NCBI RefSeq assembly: GCF_900143075.1 | Contig: NZ_FRCY01000001.1 | Location: 1 to 64,000, forward strand | Length of the DNA stretch: 64,000 bases | DNA from: Cyclobacterium lianum | GTDB taxonomy: Bacteria > Bacteroidota > Bacteroidia > Cytophagales > Cyclobacteriaceae | Direction: 5' to 3' | Part shown: positions 51,884 to 61,500 of the stretch, piece by piece | Layout of the letters: every line of letters begins with the position of its first letter | Numbering within the stretch: the first letter of the stretch is position 1 | Translations under genes and position numbers: made by a program | The notes under the pieces: generated by a model | The model's input: the letters and a program-made list of their open reading frames with translations, nothing else | Database searches by the model: none | Told to the model about the DNA's origin: nothing

Positions 51884-52657
51884 ATGCAAACTACAGTGAA
51901 AAAATGGATTGGCTCCGGCCTCAGTTTTGGAATTTTTCTTGGAATGATTTCCTGCGAGATGGAGGAGGATACCAATCCCCCGGAAAACCAGGAAGAGGTC
52001 CAGCTACAATCTACAGCCAGGCAGACAGGAGAAACAGACCCCGGGGGCAGAAGTATGGTAAACACCATGGTGGTGTCAGACTTTCAGGTAGGTACCAGGG
52101 AGATAGAAATGAAATATGCTGCTGAAGCAGATATCGTTGCAGGTATCGATTTGGGCAGTATCAGCCTAAAATCGAATATAGATACGGAACTTGGTGCAGA
52201 CGCCAGCGAGCCTCAGACCCTGATTTTGATAAGTGAAGGACAGAGCAGGGTTTCTGCCGTGGGAGAGGGCAGCACTCCGAAAGGCAATTATCAGGAAATA
52301 CAATTTGAATTGTATAAAAACACGACAGTGGAAAATGAAGATCCCATGTATGGTAAATCCCTGTGGATAAGCGGAGAGATCAACGGGGAGACCAGTCAGG
52401 TCTGGATGGATACAGAAAGTGTGATCAGTGCTAGTGCGGAAAATGAAGAGGGGCATGAAGTCAATGAAGGTACCGAATTGATGCTGGTATTCGATTTGGA
52501 CGACTTGTTTGAAAATGTAGATTTTGAGGCTGCCGCTGATGCAAATTCTGATGGTGTAATTGAAATAGCACCGGGTGATCTGGATGGCAACGCCGATTTG
52601 TATAGCCAAATCGAAGCCAATCTGGAGTCTGCTGTAAAATTTGAAAGTGGATCTTAA
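51884..52657 (+). CDS. Secreted lipoprotein, unknown function, Asp/Glu-rich
   Basis: This 257-residue protein has a lipoprotein signal peptide with Cys26 ('FLGMISCEMEED'). The rest is acidic and beta-rich ('GIDLGSISLKSNIDTELG', 'QFELYKNTTVENEDPMYGKSLWISGEI') and ends with a possible Ca2+-binding region, 'DANSDGVIEIAPGDLDGNAD', reminiscent of dockerin or EF-hand-like loops. I do not recognise the family; similar proteins seem restricted to Cytophagales. It is monocistronic, ended by the hairpin at 52683-52718. Cell-surface display is inferred. Confidence 0.7.
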   Translation: MQTTVKKWIGSGLSFGIFLGMISCEMEEDTNPPENQEEVQLQSTARQTGETDPGGRSMVNTMVVSDFQVGTREIEMKYAAEADIVAGIDLGSISLKSNIDTELGADASEPQTLILISEGQSRVSAVGEGSTPKGNYQEIQFELYKNTTVENEDPMYGKSLWISGEINGETSQVWMDTESVISASAENEEGHEVNEGTELMLVFDLDDLFENVDFEAAADANSDGVIEIAPGDLDGNADLYSQIEANLESAVKFESGS

Positions 52658-52682
52658 GTGCAGACATTTTTTTATTTTTTTG

Positions 52683-52718
52683 AAAGAGCTTGCTTCTTAA
52701 GCAGGCTCTTTTTTTATT
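52683..52718 (+). terminator. Rho-independent terminator
   Basis: AAAGAGC and GCTCTTT form the outer stem, with TGCTT/AAGCA inside it, and at least seven T follow. It closes the lipoprotein gene, 25 bases past its stop. It is a strong canonical terminator. Confidence 0.88.
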
Positions 52719-52748
52719 TGAGGAGCACAGACACTAACAATACATGAA

Positions 52749-53219
52749 ATGAAAGAACCTCAATGCCTCTCCGCTGTAGCCAGATTTCATCAGGCTTTCC
52801 AACATCCTGTCTTAACAGAACCGAGCATCCCCGATGCCAGCAGGTGCCGGCTTCGGGTAGATTTGATCGCCGAAGAATTGCAGGAACTGGAAGAAGCCAT
52901 CGCAAACCAGAATCTTGTAGAAGTAGCAGATGCTTTGTGCGATATTCAGTATGTGCTTTCAGGAGCCATACTGGAGTTTGGTCTGGCAGATAAATTCCAG
53001 TCCCTCTTTGAAGAAGTGCAGCGTTCAAACATGAGCAAAGCCTGTAAAAGCGAGGCAGAAGCCCGGGAAACGGTAGCATTTTACATCAGTAAGGGTACCG
53101 ATTGCTATTATAAGGAAATGGACGGGCTGTTTCTGGTGTACCGGAAATCAGACAACAAAACCTTAAAATCCATTCATTACTCACCCGCCAACCTGGCGTC
53201 CATCCTGAAAAACCACTGA
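52749..53219 (+). CDS. MazG-like NTP pyrophosphohydrolase
   Basis: This 156-residue protein has the all-alpha NTP pyrophosphatase motif: 'LIAEELQELEEAIANQNLVEVADALCDIQYVL' at about residues 38-70 provides the ExxE...ExxD metal ligands. The C-terminal ~60 residues are family-specific. It should hydrolyse nucleoside triphosphates to monophosphates, as housekeeping MazG-like enzymes do. It starts the operon with the P1 peptidase gene, five bases apart. An upstream ATG at 52744 gives only two codons and a stop, so 52749 is the start. Confidence 0.85.
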   Translation: MKEPQCLSAVARFHQAFQHPVLTEPSIPDASRCRLRVDLIAEELQELEEAIANQNLVEVADALCDIQYVLSGAILEFGLADKFQSLFEEVQRSNMSKACKSEAEARETVAFYISKGTDCYYKEMDGLFLVYRKSDNKTLKSIHYSPANLASILKNH

Positions 53220-53223
53220 AGTC

Positions 53224-54330
53224 ATGCGCTTTTTATTGATTTTGTTTTTAATTACAGGGCTGGCATGCCATAAAACAAGCGCCCAGAATAGTGCCAGAAA
53301 TTACGGCATTACACTTGGTGTGCTGAGTCCGGGCAAATGGAATGCCATTACAGACGTGGCGGGAGTAGCTGTTGGTCAGGTAACGCTGAAGGAAGGGGAC
53401 AATATCCGTACCGGTGTCACAGCTATTTTGCCCCATACGGACAATCTTTTTCAGGAAAAAGTGCCCGCAGCAGTATATGTGGGAAATGGTTTTGGCAAAT
53501 TGGCAGGAAGTACTCAGGTACAGGAACTCGGAAACCTGGAATCTCCGATTGTGCTCACCAACACGCTCAGCGTTGCTGCAGGTATCGAGGGAATATTGGA
53601 CCATATGCTCTTTTTAGAAGGAAACGAAAATGTGGGCTCGCTCAATGCGGTGGTGGGTGAAACCAACGATGGTTACCTGAATGATATCAGGGGCAGGCAT
53701 GTAAAGCCGGCAAATGTGGTTGAAGCCATAAACAAAGCGAAAAGCGGCCCGGTGAAGGAAGGAAATGTGGGGGCAGGTACAGGCACAGTTTGCTTTGGAT
53801 TTAAAGGAGGTATTGGCACTTCTTCACGCAAGCTGCCGGAACGGCTCGGTGGCTATACGGTAGGCGTACTGGTCCAGAGCAATTTTGGCGGAGTGCTGCA
53901 GATCGGCGGCATACCGGTAGGGAAAAACCTGGGCCAATATAGTTTCAAAAACCAACTGGAGTCTGCAGACGGATCTTGTATGATGGTACTTGCCACAGAT
54001 GCACCTCTGGATCACCGGAGCCTGGAGCGAATGGCCAAGAGGGCCATGATGGGTTTGGCAAGGACCGGAGGAATTGCCTCTAACGGAAGTGGTGATTATG
54101 TTTTGGCATTCAGTACCACGAGAGAGCAGCTTTTGACCTCCGGAGAGACGGCCGCTTTGGCAAATGATGAGATAAGCCCCTTATTTTTGGCGGTAATCGA
54201 AGCTACAGAGGAGGCAATCGTCAATTCCCTTTTTGCTGCCGATGACATGAAGGGTAAAAATGGCCGCCTGGTGAAAGCTTTACCCAAAGATCAGGTAACT
54301 GCCTGGTTTCAGGAGCAACAGGCACCATGA
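53224..54330 (+). CDS. P1-family aminopeptidase (DmpA-like N-terminal nucleophile)
   Basis: This 368-residue protein has a signal peptide ending 'TSAQ' and the P1/DmpA fold. 'GNVGAGTGTVCFGFKGGIGTSS' precedes 'GYTVGVLVQSNFGG', and 'ADGSCMMVLATDAPL' near residue 240 contains the Gly-Ser autocleavage site that creates the N-terminal Ser nucleophile. Family members are secreted aminopeptidases acting on D-amino acids or beta-peptides. It follows the MazG-like gene by five bases and precedes the adhesin by 100. The signal implies export. Confidence 0.9.
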   Translation: MRFLLILFLITGLACHKTSAQNSARNYGITLGVLSPGKWNAITDVAGVAVGQVTLKEGDNIRTGVTAILPHTDNLFQEKVPAAVYVGNGFGKLAGSTQVQELGNLESPIVLTNTLSVAAGIEGILDHMLFLEGNENVGSLNAVVGETNDGYLNDIRGRHVKPANVVEAINKAKSGPVKEGNVGAGTGTVCFGFKGGIGTSSRKLPERLGGYTVGVLVQSNFGGVLQIGGIPVGKNLGQYSFKNQLESADGSCMMVLATDAPLDHRSLERMAKRAMMGLARTGGIASNGSGDYVLAFSTTREQLLTSGETAALANDEISPLFLAVIEATEEAIVNSLFAADDMKGKNGRLVKALPKDQVTAWFQEQQAP

Positions 54331-54434
54331 GGCTTTCTGCTCTCCTACAGGTGCTTATATTTTACCTCCTAAATTGTCTGCCATTCAATTATTCTTTGTA
54401 TAATTGATTCTTTCAACCCGAATCAATTGGTCAA

Positions 54435-57400
54435 GTGAGTGCGGCGCCGGAATTTTCTAAAAACTACCTTTGGCAAATTTGCCTGGCTGCATTCTTGCTG
54501 CTGCTGGCTGCCACAGATTCCAAAGCACAATTGGTAAAGCCCTTTCAACCCCGGGTACCGGATAGCGGACCAAGCACCAGCATTTACAATATCAATGGAG
54601 ACTTTTCGATTATCGGAAACACCAACCTGACGCTGGAGAATTACAGCCTGAATTTTCAGAATAATTATCCGATGGTGTACGTGGATGCCGATGACGATCC
54701 GCAAACGCTCAATTCATCTTCAGCAGATCTGGTATTTCCCAACGAAAATGGTGCAGACCCAACCTGCACCCGGGTGGTGTATGCAGGCCTGTACTGGACA
54801 GGCAGATCCAGAGAAGAGCGACAATTTGAAGTCAGCAAATCCGGTGTTACCAAAAGCTTTGACAAACATGCCGTTTCCTTTAAAACCCCGGGACAGACCA
54901 ATTATACCACCATCAGGCCCGAAAATGAGGAAATTTGGTTTCCAGGATCCTATCTCGAACAGGACGGATTATTTGTTGGCTACGCAGATGTGACTGATTT
55001 GGTACAGGCAGCAGGGCAGGGAGAGTATTGGCTGGCAGATATTGCATTGGAAGAGGGAACTGGCGGTTCTATCGGATTTTACGGGGGCTGGGGTATGGTG
55101 ATCGTTTACGAAAACCCCCTGATGGAGGCCAGAGATGTGGTAGTTTTTGACGGTTACGCCTACGTGGCATCCTATCTGGATGATGATTATTTTTTAGATC
55201 TGGAAGGGTTTTCCGCCGTAGCATCCGGTGCTGTGCAGGTCAAAATGGGCATGATGGGAGCAGAGGGGGAAAGAGGAGGAACAGGAGACTATATTGAAAT
55301 TGAAAAGGGCAAAAATTCAGGAGAATTTGTCCGCCTCTCACATGAGGCCAATGATACCTTTAATTTTTTCAACTCCAGTATTTATACCGGTGGCAATCCC
55401 CGCAATCCGGAACTGATCAACAATACCGGGATAGATCTGGCTGTATTTGAGCTTCCCAATGAAGATAATAGCATTATCGCCAACGGACAAAGCAGTACGA
55501 GGATCAAATATACCACCGTTATTGACACCTATGTCATTTATAACATCACCTTTTCTATCAATGCCAGGCAAACCCGACTGGAGGCAAAAAATGAATTGGG
55601 AAATGACATTCAGCCAATAAATGATGTATATCAGGTGAATGCCAATGAGGAGCTGCCATTCCGCCTGGAAATCCGCAACAGGGGTCAGGAGCCGATAGAA
55701 GATGCGCGCGTAGAAATATCCCTGTCTGCACTCACAGACTTTTCTTCCGTATCCAGCACCTGGCTGCTCGGCTCAGGGAACCCCGGAGAAGCTTATTTCG
55801 ATGCTTCCATCGGGCCTGGAGGCTCAATTATCTGGGAGATCGGATCCGTTCCGGGTACCACGGATCCGGATGAACTTTTGGGCTACCTGGAATATACGCT
55901 TGTCTCTCCCGACAACTGTGCCGGTCCGGAAGGGTTTCAGTGTGATACAGATTTTTCATTGTCAGGAGAGGTGACCGGCGCAAATGCCGAAACCGGTGTG
56001 GCTTTTTCAGCCCCTCTGATACAGGGTTTTCCGGAAGATGAAGATTGTCCTTCCAGTCCAAATTCGGGTCCCATGGAGTTTGAAGTAATTTCTGAGGGGG
56101 AATTCTGCTCTTCCGTTGAAGGTGTATTGGAGATTAACCTTTGTGAGCTACCTGGGGATGGGATACCTGTTTCTGAAATAGCGGATAATTTTCCGGAGGG
56201 GACAAAGTTTTATGATGCATTTCCGCCGGGTCCTTCAGCCAGGGCCTACGATGGGGCAAATCCCTTCCCAAAGGTAGCGGAAAGCCGGGAGTATTTTGCA
56301 GTGTTGGAGGGAGATGAAAGCTGTTTTCGACCATTCCTGCTCGATTACCAGTCTATGCAGGTCTCTGTCAGCATCAGTTCAGATTACAACGGAGCCAGTA
56401 TCTCCTGCCAGGGTGCATCCGATGGAACAGCAGTAGCTACTGTAGAAGGCGGTATCCCACCCTATACCTTCCAATGGGACAACCCCGGAAATTCAACCAC
56501 CGAAAGTGTGGAAAACCTACCTGAAGGCACTTATACAGTCACTGTCACCGATAGCCAGTCCTGTTCGGTCACTGCTTCCATTACCTTGCAACAGCCACAG
56601 CCTGTGGACATTCAACTCGATACACAAAATTCAGTTTTCAATCTTGATTGTGATGGGTCTGATGGAGGTGTTGTTGTCTTTGAAGTTGGGGGTGGAAGTC
56701 TGCCGGTTAAAGCAGCTTTGCTATCGGTTGGAGCGTCCGGAACGGAAGAGTCTGTGGATGTATATGAATCCGGTACCAATAGAACCTTTAGCTTTGAGGG
56801 CCTGCTGCCCGGGAGATATGTTATAAAAGCCAGCGATGCAAACCAGTGTTCCAGTGAATTGGCTTTTGAGGTGCAAGGGATTCAACCCCTGTCCTACAGC
56901 ACTTCAGTAAGCCCTCTGGAAAACTGCCAGGAGCCAGAGAGTGGTGCGATTCTGATTATTCCGGATGGAGATGCAGATACCATCAACTACCTCTGGTCCA
57001 CCGGCGCCACTACGGCAGGCATTGAAGGTTTGGCTGCCGGAGATTATTCGGTTAGGATCACAGATTCGTTCGGATGCAGCAGGGAGGAACAATTTACCAT
57101 AGCGCCTTTGGAACCGCTATCTTTTGCAGTTTCCTCGGCAACAGAAGTAGTCTGCGGTGCTCCGGGGCTAAAGACCACGTTTTTCGTAGAGCTTGCAGAT
57201 GAGGAAGACGTGGACATTATCTGGAGCGGTGGACAAAGCTCCGCAGATGGAAGGGAAATGGTGAGTTCACAGCCGGGGAGCTATACCGTAAGCGTGAGGG
57301 GAGAAAACGGATGTGTTTCGGAACAACAGGTGGAAGTGCTCCCCTATGCGCTTAATGCCGGATTTGATTTTTACGGCCCTGACCCTACAGCGGGAACGCC

Positions 57401-57887
57401 ATTTTTCATCGCGGATGAAATCCGCTTTGAAGCTGCTTCGATAGGCAATATCCGTTCCTATCTCTGGGATTTTGGTGATGGCACGAGTAGTGAAGAGGCC
57501 AGTCCCAGCCATAGCTATAGCCGCCAGGGCGATTTTCAGGTATCTTTAGAAGTGACAGATGCCAATGGATGTGTAGCCCGTGAAAGTAGGCCAATTTCCA
57601 TACGGGAGTTTCAGATCCGGATGCCAGATGCATTTACACCCGGTTCAGCAGATGGAAGCAACAGCCATTACTTTCCTGTCTTTGAAAAGATCGATGGACT
57701 GGAGTTTTGGGTTTACAACAAGTGGGGCGAAGTGATTTTCTACACCGATGATGGAAATGGGTCCGGCTGGGATGGCACTGTTCAGGGAAAGGAGGCCATG
57801 GCGGGAACCTATGTGTATAAACTCCGGTATACCGCTCCTGATGGCAGTGAAGCGTTCCGCTCAGGTACCTTTCTGCTGATCAGATAA
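54435..57887 (+). CDS. T9SS-secreted adhesin-like protein with SprB repeats and CTD
   Basis: This 1,150-residue protein starts at GTG and has a signal peptide ending near 'DSKAQ'. Beta-rich N-terminal regions (about residues 40-640) are followed by SprB-type repeats ('SCQGASDGTAVATVEGGIPP', about 650-720; related units to about 890), a PKD-like domain (about 975-1055: 'YLWDFGDGTSS') and a type B T9SS C-terminal sorting domain (about 1057-1150: 'FWVYNKWGEVIFYTDDG'). It should be secreted through the type IX system and surface-attached, acting as an adhesin or gliding-related protein. No T9SS gene is in the window. Confidence 0.9.
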   Translation: MSAAPEFSKNYLWQICLAAFLLLLAATDSKAQLVKPFQPRVPDSGPSTSIYNINGDFSIIGNTNLTLENYSLNFQNNYPMVYVDADDDPQTLNSSSADLVFPNENGADPTCTRVVYAGLYWTGRSREERQFEVSKSGVTKSFDKHAVSFKTPGQTNYTTIRPENEEIWFPGSYLEQDGLFVGYADVTDLVQAAGQGEYWLADIALEEGTGGSIGFYGGWGMVIVYENPLMEARDVVVFDGYAYVASYLDDDYFLDLEGFSAVASGAVQVKMGMMGAEGERGGTGDYIEIEKGKNSGEFVRLSHEANDTFNFFNSSIYTGGNPRNPELINNTGIDLAVFELPNEDNSIIANGQSSTRIKYTTVIDTYVIYNITFSINARQTRLEAKNELGNDIQPINDVYQVNANEELPFRLEIRNRGQEPIEDARVEISLSALTDFSSVSSTWLLGSGNPGEAYFDASIGPGGSIIWEIGSVPGTTDPDELLGYLEYTLVSPDNCAGPEGFQCDTDFSLSGEVTGANAETGVAFSAPLIQGFPEDEDCPSSPNSGPMEFEVISEGEFCSSVEGVLEINLCELPGDGIPVSEIADNFPEGTKFYDAFPPGPSARAYDGANPFPKVAESREYFAVLEGDESCFRPFLLDYQSMQVSVSISSDYNGASISCQGASDGTAVATVEGGIPPYTFQWDNPGNSTTESVENLPEGTYTVTVTDSQSCSVTASITLQQPQPVDIQLDTQNSVFNLDCDGSDGGVVVFEVGGGSLPVKAALLSVGASGTEESVDVYESGTNRTFSFEGLLPGRYVIKASDANQCSSELAFEVQGIQPLSYSTSVSPLENCQEPESGAILIIPDGDADTINYLWSTGATTAGIEGLAAGDYSVRITDSFGCSREEQFTIAPLEPLSFAVSSATEVVCGAPGLKTTFFVELADEEDVDIIWSGGQSSADGREMVSSQPGSYTVSVRGENGCVSEQQVEVLPYALNAGFDFYGPDPTAGTPFFIADEIRFEAASIGNIRSYLWDFGDGTSSEEASPSHSYSRQGDFQVSLEVTDANGCVARESRPISIREFQIRMPDAFTPGSADGSNSHYFPVFEKIDGLEFWVYNKWGEVIFYTDDGNGSGWDGTVQGKEAMAGTYVYKLRYTAPDGSEAFRSGTFLLIR

Positions 57888-57897
57888 GTAGTTTAGC

Positions 57898-57924
57898 TGT
57901 CTTTCGGAAATTTCCGGAAAGACA
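57898..57924. terminator. Convergent inverted repeat between adhesin and lspA
   Basis: TGTCTTTC pairs with GAAAGACA around CGGAAATTTCCG-like sequence; a one-base bulge breaks an otherwise perfect palindrome. It lies exactly between two convergent stop codons, as bidirectional terminators do, but no strong T-run follows on either strand. Confidence 0.5.
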
Positions 57925-57938
57925 CGGTATCAGAAAGC

Positions 57939-58574
57939 TCAGGCCTGTTTTTCGTCGATAAATTGTTTTTGCACTTCATCCTCCGTTTCCTTGTCGTTGT
58001 CCTCCTCAAAGAACCGTTTCTGAAAAATAAGAATAATGGCGACACCGATAAAAATAGAAGCGTCTGCGATATTGAAGATTGGCCAGAGGGCTGTGTAGCT
58101 ACCGCCAAAGAGTGGAATCCACTCCGGCACGAAGCCTTCCCAGATATCGATATAAAACATATCGATCACCTGGCCGTGAAACCAGGGATTAGGAGCGTCA
58201 AATGGGGCATTCTTTAACCAGACCCCATAAAATACGCTGTCAATCAGATTGCCCACAGCTCCTCCCAGGATCAAGGCGATAGAGACCAGGTATCCGGGGT
58301 GGGAATTTTTGCGGATCAGCATGTAGAGGTAGTAGCCTATCCCAAACATGGCAATCAGGCGGAAACTCGTAAGAATCAACTTCCCGTACTCCGAACCCAA
58401 CTGCATGCCAAAGGCCATCCCCGGATTGGTGGTATAGTGGAGCTTGAACCAGTCTCCGAATACCTTTATCTGCCCGGCAGTACCGAAATCCATTCCGTTG
58501 TGCACCAGCATTTTAACAGCCTGATCTATCAGGATAACGATCAGCGTGACGCCAAAATATTTCCAATAATTCAT
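57939..58574 (-). CDS. lspA: Lipoprotein signal peptidase II
   Basis: This 211-residue four-helix membrane protein carries the family signature 'GGAVGNLIDSVFYGVW' near residue 109 with the first catalytic Asp and 'FNIADASIFIGVAI' near residue 168 with the second Asp. It cleaves lipoprotein signals at the lipid-modified Cys, fitting the many lipoproteins in this window. It is transcribed with ileS, four bases apart. The C-terminal tail is long and acidic. No DksA-like gene lies between ileS and lspA, where some Bacteroidota have one. Confidence 0.95.
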   Translation of the reverse strand: MNYWKYFGVTLIVILIDQAVKMLVHNGMDFGTAGQIKVFGDWFKLHYTTNPGMAFGMQLGSEYGKLILTSFRLIAMFGIGYYLYMLIRKNSHPGYLVSIALILGGAVGNLIDSVFYGVWLKNAPFDAPNPWFHGQVIDMFYIDIWEGFVPEWIPLFGGSYTALWPIFNIADASIFIGVAIILIFQKRFFEEDNDKETEDEVQKQFIDEKQA

Positions 58575-58578
58575 CTCT

Positions 58579-61500
58579 TTATACTTTCTCTACTTTTACA
58601 GCAAGCTCAAAATCATCCATGTCCAGCAGGGTAGGATCTGTTATCTGATCATCCAACGTAAGGTTTAAAGCCTGGGTTTCCGTTTTTATGTAATCGGCAA
58701 AGTGCATCAGGGCCGCGTCAACGGGTTCCGCCTGAGGCATCACTTTGATCTTGATTTTATCCTGAACTTCCAGTCCGAGATCTTTTCGCAGATTCTGTAT
58801 GCGATTTACAAAATCCCTGGCTATACCCTCTTCCCGGAGCGAGACGGTGAGCGTCACATCCAGGGCCACGGTGAGGCCCCCATCACTGGCCACAGACCAA
58901 CCCGGAATGTCCTGCGATTGAATCAGTACCTCTTCCCTACTCAGGATTTCAGTTTTTCCATCTAATTCAATTTCTATTTGACCATCTCTTTCTATTCTTG
59001 CGATTTCTTCCTTACCCCACCTCTGGATGGTTTGGTTTGCCAATTTCATTTTTGGACCAAACCTTTTTCCCAGCAGGGAAAAATTGGGTTTGACACTTTT
59101 GACCAATATTCCCGAGGTATCATCTATATATTCGACAGTTTTCACGTTTACTTCGGACTTGATGAGTTCCTCTACATGCTGGATATAACCGCGGGTTTCC
59201 GGGTTTAGAATAGGAATTAGAATTTTCTGAAGCGGCTGCCGGACTTTCAGCTTTTCTTTTTTTCGCAGGGAATGCACCAATGAAGAAATGTCCTGAGCGA
59301 GCTGCATGCTGCTTTCCAGGCCTTCGTTGACCAGCGGTGTGCTGGCGTTTTGCCAATCGGTCAGGTGTACGGATTGAGGTTTTCGCGGCTGACTGGCGGT
59401 GAGGTTTTGGTAGAGCCAGTCTGCGTAAAAGGGAGCCACCGGTGCCATAAGCTTCGAGATACTGATCAGGCATTCATACAAGGTTTCATATGCTGCCTGC
59501 TTATCGGCATTCATCTCTCCCCTCCAAAATCTTTTTCTGGCCAGGCGCACATACCAGTTGGACAACTGATCTACGGTAAAATTCATGATCGCCCGGGTAG
59601 CGGGTGTTATGTCATAGCCTTCGTAGGCTGTCTCAGCTTCAATGATAAGCGACTGTAGTTTGGAAATGATCCACTGGTCCAGTTCGGGTCTCTCCTTTTC
59701 GGGGATCTTTGACTGTTCCAGGTACACAAAATCGTCGAGGTTTGCATACAGCGCAAAGAAATTATAGCTGTTTTGCAGGGTGCCAAAAAAGCGGCGTTGC
59801 ACCTCCATCACTCCTTCTTCGTTGAATTTAAGATTGTCCCAGGGGTTGGCATTGCTCAGCATGTACCAGCGCAGGGCGTCCGGGCCATAGGTCTTGAGAC
59901 TCTGAAATGGGTCTACAGCATTTCCGAGCCTTTTGGACATTTTGTTGCCGTTTTTGTCCAGCACCAGCCCGTTGGCGATGACGTTTTTGAAGGCCACAGT
60001 GTCAAAAAGCATGACTGCCAGGGTGTGCAGCGTGAAAAACCAACCTCGGGTCTGATCCACTCCTTCGGCAATAAAATCTGCCGGATAGTTGGCTTTGAAG
60101 AGTTCTTCATTTTCGAAGGGATAGTGCCATTGGGCATAAGGCATGGCTCCGGAGTCAAACCAGACATCAATTAAATCCGGCTCACGGAACATTTTGTCAC
60201 CGTTTTCTGATACCAAAATGATCTCGTCCACATACGGCCGGTGTAAATCCACATTTCCCTCCCCGAAAGGCGATTCCTTCATGAAGCCTTTTTCTATGGA
60301 CCGCTGTATTTCTGCCTGAAGCTCAGCTACGGAGCCAATACATTTGGTTTGGTTGCCCGCTTTATTTCTCCAGATCGGTAGCGGTGTACCCCAGAACCTG
60401 GAGCGGCTGAGATTCCAATCCACCAGATTTTCCAGCCAGTTCCCGAACCTCCCGGTACCGGTGGAGGCAGGCATCCAATTGATGGTTTTGTTATGCGCCG
60501 CCAGTTTGTCTTTGTAGGCGGTGGTCCGGATAAACCAGCTTTCCAGAGGATAATACAATATGGGCATGTCGGTACGCCAGCAGTGCGGATAGCTGTGCTC
60601 ATATTTTTCGACCCGAAAAGCTTTGTTTTCATTTTTTAGGATAATCGAAATGATTACATCCGTGCTTTTATACTCTTTATCACTTTCATCATCCAACAGA
60701 TAGTTTTTGACATAAAAATCATCTTCGGTGAAAGTCTTGTGTGCATGGATGCCATGCTCGGCCATTTTGGCTTTCAGGTATGCTCCTACTTCCGGAAGAA
60801 ATTTTCCCTTTTTGTCAACCACAGGAATTTCCTGGCCCCGTTCATCTTTTAAAAATATTCCGGGGATCTGCTGCTGTTCCAGGGTTCTGAAGTCATCCGC
60901 ACCAAAAGCCTTGGCCAGGTGGACGATTCCGGTGCCGTCTTCTGTGGTCACGTAGTCCCCGGCGATTACAGAAAAAGCCGGGTCCGGAAGGGCAAGTGCT
61001 TCGATGGGAAACAATTGCTCATATTTCATGCCCAGCAGTTCCTTACCTTTGAGCGTATCAATGATTTTGTAGGGAATAATTTTATCTCCCGCCTTATAAT
61101 CCTCCAGTGGCAAATCTTCCCCCCTGGGATGAAAATAGGCAGATACCCTGGCTTTGGCCAGGATCACTGTTTGCGGTGCGAAGGTGTAGGGGTTAAAAGT
61201 CCTTATCTTTACGTAGTCCAGTTTTTCACCTATGGCCAAAGCCGAGTTGGAAGGCAAGGTCCAGGGTGTGGTGGTCCAGGCGAGAATATACAGGTCTGTT
61301 TCGCCCACTACCTTAAACTGGGCAGTGACGGAGGTGTCCTTTACATCTCTGTAGCAACCGGGCTGATTGAGTTCATGGGAGCTGAGACCGGTGCCGGCTG
61401 CAGGGGAGTAGGGCTGAATGGTGTAGCCCTTGTACAGTAAGTCCTTTTCGAACAGTTTCTTAAGCAGGTGCCAGAGCGTTTCTACATAGTCTACATCAAA

